Assembly: GCF_028610625.1 (NCBI RefSeq)
Contig: NZ_JAQQWU010000015.1
Coordinates: 32,839 to 96,838, forward strand
DNA from: Guptibacillus spartinae
Lineage (GTDB): Bacteria > Bacillota > Bacilli > Bacillales > Guptibacillaceae
Direction of reading: 5' to 3'
DNA: 64,000 bases
In this document: in pieces, positions 26,061-35,000 of the stretch
Position numbering within the stretch: position 1 is the first letter of the stretch
How the letters are laid out: each line of letters opens with the position of its first letter
Translations under genes and position numbers: made by a program
The notes under the pieces: model-generated
What the model saw: only the letters and a program-made list of their open reading frames with translations
What the model was told of the DNA's origin: nothing
The model's database searches: none

Positions 26061-26100
26061 GTAAAGCAACCTTTACGTAAAGGTTGCTTTACTTTAGAAT
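26061..26100 (+). promoter_or_regulatory. perfect 32-bp palindrome overlapping a promoter (XRE operator)
   Basis: GTAAAGCAACCTTTAC (26061-26076) is followed directly by its exact reverse complement (26077-26092). A promoter overlaps it: TTTACG (26072-26077), 17-base spacer, TAGAAT (26095-26100). The site stands 30 bp before the XRE regulator start, so it is most likely the autoregulatory operator. Confidence 0.7.
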
Positions 26101-26129
26101 GGAAGAGAGGAAACAAGGAGGATGTTTCG

Positions 26130-26333
26130 GTGAAAAATAGTCTCCGTGAAAAAAGAACAGAAAAAGGTTATTCTCAGGATCGTCTGGCGGAAAAACTGGG
26201 TGTTTCAAGGCAAACGATTATTTCAATCGAAAAGGGGAAATACAATCCATCCTTACCGCTTGCGCTCGAAATGGCAAGATTATTTGGAACGATTGTAGAG
26301 GAACTTTTTTATTTGGATTCAGAGGGGGAGTAG
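26130..26333 (+). CDS. XRE family transcriptional regulator
   Basis: A 67-residue DNA-binding protein consisting of almost only a helix-turn-helix: LREKRTEKGYSQDRLAEKLGVSRQTII, then SIEKGKYNPSLPLALEMARLFG. This compact class commonly represses itself and the adjacent membrane gene. The start is the GTG with AAGGAGG nine bases upstream; the longer reading from 26028 lies across the palindrome and is not credible. The next gene begins 2 bp after the stop, so the two are an operon. The operator just upstream supports autorepression. Confidence 0.87.
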   Translation: MKNSLREKRTEKGYSQDRLAEKLGVSRQTIISIEKGKYNPSLPLALEMARLFGTIVEELFYLDSEGE

Positions 26334-26335
26334 GT

Positions 26336-26710
26336 GTGGCTATTAATAAAGGGTATCTTGTTTTTGGCGTCTTTTTTGCTTTAAATGCTTTATTACTACT
26401 GAGCGTTGGGATTGGTACTGGTAATGAACCGATTCCAGCTAGTTATATGCTGATATCAATGTCCATCATGGGTTTTTGCTTAAGTTACCTTCAGCCGCAA
26501 TTTAAGGCGAAAGATGAGCGAAGTCGCATGATTCGAGAGAAAGGGATGTTTTATTCCTATTTTGCTTTGCTTGGGTATATCATGGTGTTTCTTTCTCTTC
26601 TTCAATTCAACATTGTGGATGTCAGTGCAGTAACGGTGCTGAGTGTGTTAGCTGCCATGCTGATTAGTACTGTTTTTGTTTCAATGGTGATCGTCGCTAA
26701 GCAGCATTAA
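26336..26710 (+). CDS. small membrane protein partnered with the XRE regulator (DUF2178-like)
   Basis: A 124-residue membrane protein with four hydrophobic helices in two pairs around a cytosolic segment QFKAKDERSRMIREKGMF. The motif D-E-R-x-x-x-I-x-x-K and the XRE partner match the DUF2178-like families found beside HTH regulators in Firmicutes. It starts with GTG, GGGGGAG upstream, two bases after the regulator stop. Function unknown; such pairs often act as membrane-linked signalling or transport modules. Confidence 0.68.
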   Translation: MAINKGYLVFGVFFALNALLLLSVGIGTGNEPIPASYMLISMSIMGFCLSYLQPQFKAKDERSRMIREKGMFYSYFALLGYIMVFLSLLQFNIVDVSAVTVLSVLAAMLISTVFVSMVIVAKQH

Positions 26711-26723
26711 ATGCCATCACGAT

Positions 26724-26749
26724 GATTAGAACGGATGAGATTCGGGAAA
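26724..26749 (+). promoter_or_regulatory. weak sigma-B-type promoter candidate
   Basis: GATTAG-N14-GGGAAA, matching the sigma-B consensus at eight of twelve positions, 38 bp before the ATG of the small acidic protein. Confidence 0.33.
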
Positions 26750-26787
26750 CCCTTTTTATGAGATCATCAAAAAGGAGTTGGATTGAC

Positions 26788-27138
26788 ATGAGTAAATCAT
26801 TACAAGCCTATTTTACAACAGAGAACGATGCAGAAAGTGCAAAAGCTGATTTGCAGACTTATTCGGTAAGTCAATTGTCAGTTGAACATATTCCAGAAGA
26901 TAAAAAGCTTAACATTGATGCACCTATTCCAGGACAGGGAACAGCTACACCGGCTGGAGCGAACAACGATTTGTTCTTCTCAAACGAAACGCCTACAGGA
27001 AAACAAGAAGAAAATGCAGATCCTTCTGGTAAGGCAGATCGAGAGTTTCGCTATTTGTTAGCATTTGAAACAGATGAATCAGATGATACAGATTTACGTG
27101 AAGTGGTTTCAAAACATAATGGTGCTATGGAGAAATAA
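26788..27138 (+). CDS. hypothetical acidic protein, 116 residues
   Basis: Not recognised. The ATG at 26788 has AAAAGGAG ten bases upstream. A soluble protein with a short alpha/beta start (SLQAYFTTENDAESAKADLQTY), a low-complexity middle (IPGQGTATPAGANNDLFF) and an acidic end, resembling YflT-like or heat-induced stress proteins of Bacillus in its helix-then-linker layout. The candidate sigma-B site upstream would suit a stress protein. Function inference only. Confidence 0.66.
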   Translation: MSKSLQAYFTTENDAESAKADLQTYSVSQLSVEHIPEDKKLNIDAPIPGQGTATPAGANNDLFFSNETPTGKQEENADPSGKADREFRYLLAFETDESDDTDLREVVSKHNGAMEK

Positions 27139-27145
27139 GGATAAG

Positions 27146-27172
27146 AGCTGCGCGAATGTGCGCAGCTTTTTC
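27146..27172 (+). terminator. intrinsic terminator
   Basis: AGCTGCGC (27146-27153) pairs with GCGCAGCT (27160-27167), then TTTTTC. Confidence 0.88.
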
Positions 27173-27183
27173 TTTTGAGTGGC

Positions 27184-27217
27184 AAGCGGGGGTCAGGTAC
27201 GTACCTGACCCCCGCTT
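27184..27217. repeat. perfect 34-bp palindrome, likely a dispersed palindromic repeat
   Basis: AAGCGGGGGTCAGGTAC (27184-27200) abuts its exact reverse complement (27201-27217). The core, with the motif GGGGGTCAGG, is GC-rich against a low-GC background and looks like the short palindromic repeats that occur in many copies in Bacillus-type genomes. Only one copy is in this window. It lies just after a terminator, a common place for such elements. Confidence 0.6.
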
Positions 27218-27413
27218 CACTACCGCGCTACTTCACAGCAGTATGAAAACAATCGTTGGTGGGCAGGCTTGAGATTGAAGTAGAAGAAGAGAAAGACAGA
27301 ACGCACGATGTCCGCTATACTAGTGAAGGAAGCGCATCGGATGTGGCAATCTACATAAAGATTTGGTTCAATGAGTATGACACAAAACGTTGCGAATTTA
27401 AGTTCGGTTTCCT

Positions 27414-27442
27414 TTGATTCAGGGGAGAAAAAAAGGTATACT
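27414..27442 (+). promoter_or_regulatory. sigma-A promoter of hemH
   Basis: TTGATT (27414-27419), 17-base spacer, TATACT (27437-27442), 73 bp before the ATG. Confidence 0.62.
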
Positions 27443-27452
27443 GATAGCTAGA

Positions 27453-27467
27453 TGATAATAATTACAA
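27453..27467. promoter_or_regulatory. Fur/PerR-like box at the hemH start site
   Basis: TGATAAT-A-ATTACAA matches the 7-1-7 Fur-family consensus TGATAATNATTATCA at 12 of 14 defined positions and lies just past the predicted start of transcription, the expected place for a repressor. Confidence 0.45.
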
Positions 27468-27514
27468 AAAGATAGTTTGTTTAATTAATTATTGGACGAG
27501 AGGGGAACACATTC

Positions 27515-28450
27515 ATGGCTAAAAAAACAATGGGATTACTCGTAATGGCGTATGGAACGCCTTATAAAGAAGAGGACATTGAAAGGTATTACACACATAT
27601 ACGACGTGGTCGTAAGCCGTCTGATGAACAATTAAAAGACCTCCAAGATCGTTACAAAGCCATTGGTGGTATTTCGCCACTTGCGAAAATAACAGAAGAC
27701 CAGGCGAAAGGGCTAGAAGCTCATCTTAATAAGGTTCAAGATGATATTGAATTCAAGCTATATATCGGATTAAAGCATATTGAACCTTTTGTTGAAGATG
27801 CTGTTCAAGAGATGCACAATGATGGAATTGAAGAAGCGGTTAGCATCGTCCTCGCTCCTCATTTCTCCACATTTAGCATCAAATCATACAATGGACGAGC
27901 TAAACAAGAAGCGGAGAAAATCGGAGGCCCGGTTATTCATTCAGTAGAAAGCTGGTATGATGAGCCGAAGTTTATCACCTATTGGGCAAAGCGAATTAAA
28001 GCTATCTTTGACGACATGTCTGACCAAGAGCGTGAAAAAGCAGTACTAATTGTTTCTGCCCATAGCTTACCTGAGAAAATCATCGCAAATGGAGACCCTT
28101 ACCCTGATCAATTGAAAGAAACAGCCGACCTCATCGTTGAAGAATCTGGCGTTAAAAACGTGGCAATCGGTTGGCAAAGTGAAGGAAACACCCCTGATCC
28201 ATGGATTGGTCCTGACGTACAGGATTTAACGAGAGATCTTCACGAAAAGCAAGGTTTTACTTCGTTCGTTTATGCGCCAGTTGGTTTTGTCGCGGATCAT
28301 CTAGAAGTCTTGTTCGATAATGACTACGAATGTAAAGTTGTGACCGATGAAATTGGCGCAAACTATTATCGACCGGAAATGCCGAATGCCCAGGATGAAT
28401 TTATTGAGATTCTTTCAACAGTCGTTTTGAAGGAACTGAATCATAAGTAA
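27515..28450 (+). CDS. hemH: ferrochelatase (coproporphyrin ferrochelatase)
   Basis: A 311-residue cytosolic enzyme that inserts iron into the porphyrin; in Firmicutes the substrate is coproporphyrin III. It starts [27 protein letters not shown], has the metal-binding histidine in SAHSLPEKI (about residue 183) and the glutamate in [14 protein letters not shown] (about 264), at the same positions as B. subtilis HemH (310 residues). GAGAGGGG precedes the ATG. Unlike B. subtilis, hemE and hemY are not adjacent, so it is monocistronic here, with a possible Fur-family operator. Confidence 0.94.
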   Translation: MAKKTMGLLVMAYGTPYKEEDIERYYTHIRRGRKPSDEQLKDLQDRYKAIGGISPLAKITEDQAKGLEAHLNKVQDDIEFKLYIGLKHIEPFVEDAVQEMHNDGIEEAVSIVLAPHFSTFSIKSYNGRAKQEAEKIGGPVIHSVESWYDEPKFITYWAKRIKAIFDDMSDQEREKAVLIVSAHSLPEKIIANGDPYPDQLKETADLIVEESGVKNVAIGWQSEGNTPDPWIGPDVQDLTRDLHEKQGFTSFVYAPVGFVADHLEVLFDNDYECKVVTDEIGANYYRPEMPNAQDEFIEILSTVVLKELNHK

Positions 28451-28457
28451 TAGACAC

Positions 28458-28487
28458 GCAGTCTGTCTTTTTCGCAGGCTGCTTTTT
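28458..28487 (+). terminator. intrinsic terminator of hemH
   Basis: GCAGTCTG (28458-28465) pairs with CAGGCTGC (28475-28482, one G-U), then TTTTT. Confidence 0.8.
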
Positions 28488-28518
28488 ATAACTTGCAGAT
28501 CGAAGTATGAAAGATCAA

Positions 28519-28547
28519 TTGACAACCAAAGTAAAAAAAGATAAAGT
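28519..28547 (+). promoter_or_regulatory. sigma-A promoter of the tyrS leader
   Basis: TTGACA (28519-28524), 17-base spacer, TAAAGT (28542-28547); transcription would begin about 28554. Confidence 0.72.
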
Positions 28548-28553
28548 AATGAG

Positions 28554-28820
28554 AAATTCATGTATCGGAATAATCAAAAGCTGTGAAGAGGAAGCAGTAG
28601 CGCGTTATGATCAGTAGTGGCAGAGAACCAGTGGGTGGTGTGAACTGGTACAGCATAGCCGTGAATTACCCCTCAGAGCTTTCTTGACGAACGGAGTGAA
28701 CCTACTAGTCAGGAACGGGAGAACCGTTATCCAAATCGAGCCGGAAGAATTTATTTCTTCAATCAGGGTGGTATCGCGTGTTAAGCCACGTCCCTATTTA
28801 TTATAGGGGCGTGGCTTTTT
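28554..28820 (+). ncRNA. T-box riboswitch leader, tyrosine
   Basis: A 270-nt leader that senses uncharged tRNA-Tyr. The T-box AGGGTGGTATCGCG (28765-28778) is followed by a terminator whose arms are AGCCACGTCCCTAT (28784-28797) and ATAGGGGCGTGGCT (28803-28816), then TTTTT. Upstream lies the long Stem I with AGCAGTAGCGCG and the specifier region; TAC at 28667-28669 in GTGAATTACCCC is the likely Tyr specifier codon. The downstream gene being tyrS confirms the amino acid. Confidence 0.92.
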
Positions 28821-28857
28821 ATACTATCAAATTTTACTTATTAGGAGGTCGACAGGA

Positions 28858-30105
28858 ATGAACAGGAGCATGGATCAGTTATCAGCAGCACAAAGAAAGG
28901 AAATGGAAAGGCAATATGCGGTCTATACCCATGGAACGAGTCAAGTCATTCCTGGAGAGGAGCTTAAGGAGAAAATCGCTACTTCACTTCTGAAAAATAA
29001 GCCGCTTAAAGTTAAATTGGGTCTTGATCCTTCAGCGCCTGATGTTCATATTGGACACACCGTTGTGTTAAATAAATTAAGACAGTTTCAAGAAAATGGT
29101 CACATTATCCAACTGATTATTGGAGATTTCACTGGAAAAATTGGTGACCCGACAGGAAAGTCTACGGCAAGAGTGCAGCTTACTGACGAAGAAGTGGAAC
29201 GAAATGCAAAGACTTACCTTGAGCAGTTTGGAAAAGTTCTGGATCAAAGCAAGGTAGAGCTTCACTATAATTCAAAGTGGCTTTCTGAATTAAAATTTGA
29301 AGATGTCATTGAACTCGCCGGAAAAATTACAGTTGCTCGTCTACTTGAACGTGACGACTTTGAAAATCGAATGAAAGCGAATAAACCTGTTTCTCTTCAT
29401 GAATTCTTTTACCCACTCATGCAGGGCTATGACTCTGTTCATTTAGAAAGTGATATTGAACTTGGTGGGAACGATCAATATTTCAACGTTCTCATGGGGC
29501 GTCACCTTCAGGAACAGTTTGGGAAAGAGAAGCAAGTTGTGTTAATGATGCCGCTGCTTGAAGGGTTAGATGGAATTGAGAAAATGTCTAAATCAAAAGG
29601 GAACTACATCGGAATAACTGAGAAGCCATCCGAAATGTATGGCAAAGCTATGTCGATTCCGGATGAGCTGGTCATAAAATACACGGAACTCATTACCGAT
29701 TTATCGCTTGATGAAAAGCTAGCGGTTCGACAGGAAATCGAACAAGGACGTATTCACCCAAGAACGGCTAAAATGAATCTCGCCAAAACCATTGTACGCA
29801 TGTTTCATGGTGTAGCAGCTTCTCAAGATGCGGAAGCGCAATTTCAGCAAGTGTTTCAACAAAAGCAGCTTCCAACCGATATTGAAGAAGTTCTATGGGA
29901 AGGTGAGCGCTCGATCTCAGTGCCGAATCTAGTCGTTTCTCTCGACATGTTACCGTCGACGAGTGAAGCAAGACGAATGGTGAAAAATGGTGGCATAAAA
30001 CTGAATGAGACGAAAGTCACGAATGTTAACGAAGAAGTGGCAGTAGAAGATGGACTCGTGGTTCAAGTAGGGAAACGAAAATTTAAGAAGATCAAATTAA
30101 ACTAA
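28858..30105 (+). CDS. tyrS: tyrosine--tRNA ligase (TyrZ-type)
   Basis: A 415-residue class I aminoacyl-tRNA synthetase that charges tRNA-Tyr. HIGH motif in [17 protein letters not shown] (about residue 64), [13 protein letters not shown], and KMSKSKGN (about residue 241), with a C-terminal S4 RNA-binding domain ([22 protein letters not shown]). The canonical KMSKS and [13 protein letters not shown] place it with the TyrZ-like branch rather than the KFGKT-bearing TyrS branch of B. subtilis. AGGAGG lies nine bases before the ATG. Expression is controlled by the T-box just upstream. Confidence 0.95.
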   Translation: MNRSMDQLSAAQRKEMERQYAVYTHGTSQVIPGEELKEKIATSLLKNKPLKVKLGLDPSAPDVHIGHTVVLNKLRQFQENGHIIQLIIGDFTGKIGDPTGKSTARVQLTDEEVERNAKTYLEQFGKVLDQSKVELHYNSKWLSELKFEDVIELAGKITVARLLERDDFENRMKANKPVSLHEFFYPLMQGYDSVHLESDIELGGNDQYFNVLMGRHLQEQFGKEKQVVLMMPLLEGLDGIEKMSKSKGNYIGITEKPSEMYGKAMSIPDELVIKYTELITDLSLDEKLAVRQEIEQGRIHPRTAKMNLAKTIVRMFHGVAASQDAEAQFQQVFQQKQLPTDIEEVLWEGERSISVPNLVVSLDMLPSTSEARRMVKNGGIKLNETKVTNVNEEVAVEDGLVVQVGKRKFKKIKLN

Positions 30106-30107
30106 TA

Positions 30108-30143
30108 AAAGGCTCTCCCTCTAAAGTTAAAGGGAGAGCCTTT
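30108..30143. terminator. bidirectional terminator
   Basis: AAAGGCTCTCCCT (30108-30120) pairs perfectly with AGGGAGAGCCTTT (30131-30143); it serves tyrS and the convergent lipoprotein gene. Confidence 0.86.
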
Positions 30144-30146
30144 CCG

Positions 30147-30905
30147 TTATTCTGTGATTGTTAGGTTTTCTTCTGTATGTTCATGAAGTCCTTCATCATT
30201 CTCGACATGAATGGTAACTGTGTAATCACCAGCTTCTTTAAATGAAGTTGTGGCTTCGTATTCGCCGTCTTTCATTTCTTCAGCGTCAACCCACTCAGCT
30301 TTTTCTTCATCCACTTTCGAAATTTCATAACGAACGTCAGCACCTGTTAAAGCGGCATCGTCTTTTTGCAGGTGTGCCATTAACATAACCTCTTCATTGG
30401 CTTTCATTTCTTCAGGCTGCATGAGATGAATGGATACGGCGCTTTCATGTTCGTGCTCGTGTTCATGACTTTCAGAAGCAGCTTCTTCTTCAGAACCAAC
30501 GATGATTTCATTTTTAGGCATTGTATGTAGATCTCGAGCTGTTACATGGGATTGAACAAAATATTTTCCGGCTTCATCAAGTTGCTTTTCAGCCGAATAC
30601 ACGCCATCGCCATCGTGAGAAGCTTCGATCATTTCACTCTCTTCTTTAGCGCCCTCTTTCCATACTTCGAACATCACTTCATCAGCATCGTCTACTTTTT
30701 CTTCTCCCTGTGTAACGGTCGCTGTAAAGGTAACTTTTTCACCTTTTTCCACATTTTCTGGCGTATCTAGTGCCACATCAAGCGTTTCCACTGGAGTTTC
30801 TTCTGCGGTTGAATTGTTTTGAGCTTCATTTCCATTATCCTGTCCGCAAGCCGCAAGGGCAACAGCGACACTTAGAATGGAAATCCAAGAACCTATTTTT
30901 TTCAT
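30147..30905 (-). CDS. YtkA-like/FixH-domain lipoprotein with His-rich linker
   Basis: A 252-residue lipoprotein: signal peptide with lipobox ALAAC (Cys about residue 20), then two YtkA-like immunoglobulin-fold domains (each with a DV/ADVxFEVWKEG- or ADVRYEISK-type strand and a GxYxAxxxFxEAGxYxVxxHV end). Between them, about residues 140-158, is a Glu/His-rich linker with HEHEHEHE, a likely metal-binding segment, perhaps for copper or zinc. YtkA-like proteins are thought to take part in copper or cytochrome-related envelope functions; the exact role is unknown. Monocistronic. Confidence 0.84.
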   Translation of the reverse strand: MKKIGSWISILSVAVALAACGQDNGNEAQNNSTAEETPVETLDVALDTPENVEKGEKVTFTATVTQGEEKVDDADEVMFEVWKEGAKEESEMIEASHDGDGVYSAEKQLDEAGKYFVQSHVTARDLHTMPKNEIIVGSEEEAASESHEHEHEHESAVSIHLMQPEEMKANEEVMLMAHLQKDDAALTGADVRYEISKVDEEKAEWVDAEEMKDGEYEATTSFKEAGDYTVTIHVENDEGLHEHTEENLTITE

Positions 30906-31102
30906 GATACTCTTCCTTTCATGACAAACTCATTATCTAAGTTTATAGTATGGCCATCGTTAGACTCTTGTAAACGAGGTCCACACTTTCATACTAAGAA
31001 AGTTAAGGAATAATCACAAGTAGATTTAGAAGAGACATGTGACTAGGTCATGACAAAATGAAGTCGTTTTCAACTCAGAAATGGATGCTTTAAGACTACC
31101 AT

Positions 31103-31909
31103 TTAAATCGTCGCGATTTCAGTTTCAAAGCTAATCATCATCCATTTCTCGATGTCCTGAAACCCAATTCGTTTATAAATAGTACCGGCATCAGGATTAT
31201 CATAAAAGAGACAGAGTACTTTTCCTTCTTGAAGAACGTCGAAACATAACTTACTTGTACAAGTGGTAGCATAACCCTTTCGTTTATAGTTTGGTAAAGT
31301 ACAAACGCCAACAACCATGGCAGATTGAGAATTTTCAGCTGCTGTAGATGCGGCTGAAACAGGTCGGCCATCCACTTCAATAAAGTAGGTTCTTGATACG
31401 CCTTTCTCTTGATTACGCCGTTTTTCTTCTACAGTTTCAGTGGCATCAAACTCATCAATGTTGTTATGAAGAAGATGAATGTTATCAAGATCACCTAAAT
31501 TTGCTTTTTTCACGTCTTCTATGTTCTCTAGGGAAAGTTGATCTAATCTTTCACACTTCGCATAGAAAAGTTCACGAATGGAACGAGCGGGGTGGGTAAT
31601 ATAGGGTAGAATTTGATTGGTTACTCCCTTTAGACCCGACATCATCATGAAATTTGTATCGTGTGAAATCACCTTTGCTAAACCTTTTGCATCAAATTCG
31701 GCAGGAGCATAAGGGATATAATTTCTTTCATATTTTAATAGAACAGCTCGTAATGTTCCATCCTCAGAGAAATCGCCCCATAGTTTTTGAAATGGTTGGT
31801 CATATCCATACGCTTCAATATCTCCTAATATGAACAAATTTTCAGCTGCATGCGGGGATAGCAGGGAAAGGCATTGGGAATGGTCTTCTCCAGTTAATCG
31901 TCTAATCAA
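31103..31909 (-). CDS. GNAT family N-acetyltransferase, two-part
   Basis: A 268-residue protein. The N-terminal half (about 1-130) is a GNAT-like leader domain lacking the pyrophosphate loop, and the C-terminal half holds a real one: VVGVCTLPNYKRKGYATTCTSKL (R/K-x-G-Y-A) followed by LFYDNPDAGTIYKRIGFQD (N..a..iY.k.GF). This two-part design is common in Bacillus acetyltransferases; substrate unknown. Start is TTG at 31909, with GAGGAGGAG about ten bases upstream; an ATG just before it is out of frame. Confidence 0.8.
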   Translation of the reverse strand: MIRRLTGEDHSQCLSLLSPHAAENLFILGDIEAYGYDQPFQKLWGDFSEDGTLRAVLLKYERNYIPYAPAEFDAKGLAKVISHDTNFMMMSGLKGVTNQILPYITHPARSIRELFYAKCERLDQLSLENIEDVKKANLGDLDNIHLLHNNIDEFDATETVEEKRRNQEKGVSRTYFIEVDGRPVSAASTAAENSQSAMVVGVCTLPNYKRKGYATTCTSKLCFDVLQEGKVLCLFYDNPDAGTIYKRIGFQDIEKWMMISFETEIATI

Positions 31910-32077
31910 TGGACATACTCCTCCTCTTGGATACTGACATTTAATTTTACATAAGGTAGTGGAAAAGTAAATAGATTCGGAAAATTTATCCTAATTTTAC
32001 AATTTAAAAATAAGCCATTAATAGTTTAACTCTACTATAAGAGAGGGGGTCCACAATGAACGAATGAGGGGGATGAA

Positions 32078-35000
32078 ATGAAAAGGAATAAAGGTTTTAA
32101 ACTAGTTAATGTAGGAATGATTGGATGCATGTTATTTTCGATGCTTTTTTCAACGCTCATTGAAACCGCAGCACAAGCGGAGGAAGGTGGGTTCTATCCG
32201 CTGCTTATTACAGAAATATCACCGAATATTAAAGGGGCGGAAGATTATGAGTATATTGAGGTCTACAACAATACGAATCAACCGCTCTATTTAAATGACT
32301 ATGAATTCTTTTATCGCTATACAGATGGAAGTGCTGAAGATCGCACACTCACTGTAGAACCAGCTGTCATTAATCCAGGTGAAACGAAGGTGCTATGGTA
32401 TAACAAAAGTGGGAAAACCATTGTTGATTTTGAAGATCATTATGGAGTCACGAATCTTCAAGATCAAGTGATTACTCTTGGTGGAGAAGAATTTAGCGGA
32501 TTTTCAAACGGCGGAAATCGAGGGGTTGTTCTCCTTGATCGACTAGGAAATGAAATGCTACGTGCTTCTTATGCAGGTGATGAGGCGGCAGAGGATTTGA
32601 GCGTCCATTATCAATATCCTACTGGTGATAAAGAGATGGTCGTTTATCAAGCAAAACAAGCGCCAACACCAGGTAGTGTTAATGAGTCTCAGGTTCCACT
32701 TAGTCCACAACCGTTAGCGGATGTTGCGATTACTCATGAAGCACTGACAACGCAAAGCGCAAATGAAGATATGACAATAAGGGCTGGAATAACAGCAGAA
32801 TCCGAATTGCAACAAGTTTCGGTTGTTTATCAGGCACCTCAATTAGAAGAACCAGTTGAAGTTCAAATGAAGCAAGTAGAAGATCCTTCAGAACCTTATG
32901 GAGGGGTTTACGAAACCGTTATCTCCAAAGAAAATTTTGCTTTTTCAAAGGAAATGACTTACTACATAAAAGTAGAAACAGCTCAATATACAAAGAACCA
33001 CCCTGTTCATGCTGGTGAGCCGTTTACAGTAAAAGTAGAAGAAGCGTTAAAAAATGAACCACCGGTCATCACGCATGAAGTTCCAGAACCAATTGAAAAT
33101 CAAGATCTGACAATTTCCGCGGAAATAAAAGACGATACCGGTGTTCAATCCACAGTTTTATCCTATCGTTTGGATGAAAAGATGGAGCCTGTCACTATTC
33201 CTATGGAGATTGGAGAAAATGATGTTTACTCGGCTGTTATTCCTTTTAATAAGCTATGGTCCGACACGCTTTACTATACGATTAAAGCAAATGATGGAAA
33301 GCATGAAGTTTCATCGGAAGAGTATCAAATACAGGTTGATCGTCCGGGAATTGATCTAACGAAACTACCAGAGTTACTGATTACGGAAGTCGTTCCAGAT
33401 TCAACGAATGTGAATGGAGCGGATGGGTATGAATTTATTGAAGTATACAATACGACGGATGAAGCCATTAACTTTCAAGATTATAAAATCCAGTATCGGT
33501 ATCCAATGGATGGACCGGAAGCAGATTTAATTTGGTCACCCCAAAATGAAGATGTCACCATTCCTTCAGGTCAGTCAGTGGTTTTTTGGATTATCAATTC
33601 AGCAAATCAAAACGAAACGGTTGCTGACTTTAACAAGAATTACGGAGCAGCGCTAGTTGAAAACGAATCGATTGTAAAAGTAGAGTCAAATGGGATGTCG
33701 AATAGCAGTGCTCGAGGCATTCTTGTTGCAACCAACACTGGGAAAGAAATTTCAGTTGGTATGTATAATGATCAAGTTGGTATTGATGACACAGCGGCGA
33801 ATAAAGGTATTCTTTACACCTATCCAGCTGATGGTAGTCAAATGCTAAGAAAAATCAGTAGTGCGACTGAATCAGCATCTCCTGGCGATGTTTTACCTGG
33901 TCAGGTTCCAGCTAATTTAATGAAGGTAGAAGAAGATCAAGAACCGCCAATCATTGAAGAACTACATGACTTTGATAAAGTGAAACAAACTGACAATCTC
34001 GAGTTGGTTTTCGATGCAGAAGATAACCATCTTGTGAAGACAGTAGCCCTTTTCTATAAGCATGAAAGTGAAGAGAACTTCCGCAAAGTGTACTTAAAAG
34101 AGGACTTTGACGATACATTCTATCATCACACCATCTATTCACCCGAGTTGATTGGGAGAAAAGGGATTGAGTATTATACGGAAGTATCTGATGGAACGAA
34201 CCGCACCAAAAGTAAGGTAAAAAAGATTGAGATTGAACAGCCAGTTAAGGATTCTGTTCGATTAAATGTAGAAGATGGCGACATTCTCTCTGGAAAGGAA
34301 ATCATTAAAGGCACGGCAGATGGAGCAACTCCAGATGATCTCCTTCTTAAAATCGATTCAAAAGAGCCAACGAATACGTATAAAGCACTAGAAAATGAAG
34401 CTTACTTTGCATTTGATGTGAAGAAAACAAATCTCTTTTTCCAAAATGGTGTGACGATGGGAGAAGAAACTCTTCTTATTTTTGATGATACAATCAATCG
34501 GTACATGACGCTATCGGTTCCGATCGAATCCAATCAGCTTAAAATAGGAAACCAAAATACCATTAGCATCCGTTCTGGGACGAAGGTATCCCCTTTTGAT
34601 ACTAATTCAGAAGAAAACCGTGATGATTTCTATGCGAAGAATATTCGACTTGTGATGAGTGACGGGACAATCATTCAAGATAAGAATTATCTCGATCCAG
34701 AGCAGGAAATGACAATTGGTGATGGGGGAGGAGCATCTCCCGTAGTTGATTTTCATTTTACTCTTTCCGAAGAGCTCTTTTCTTCTCTTGCTTATCGTTG
34801 GGATACAAGGAAGTCTAGAGACGGTTTGCATACCATTCAGGTTCGCGATCCAAAGAAAGGGAGCGTAGAAAAAACAGTTCTTGTCGATAATACAGCTCCA
34901 ACGATCCTTCCGACAATTGAAACAAAAGAATATAAAGGGAAGTTTACGATTGATGCACAGCTTGTTGATAAAACATCAGGGATGGAAGAGCTAACCGCAA

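Noticed and set aside
27256..27417. 53-codon open frame before hemH (TTG start)
   Set aside because: No ribosome binding site and it overlaps the hemH promoter; possibly a gene remnant, but not supported.
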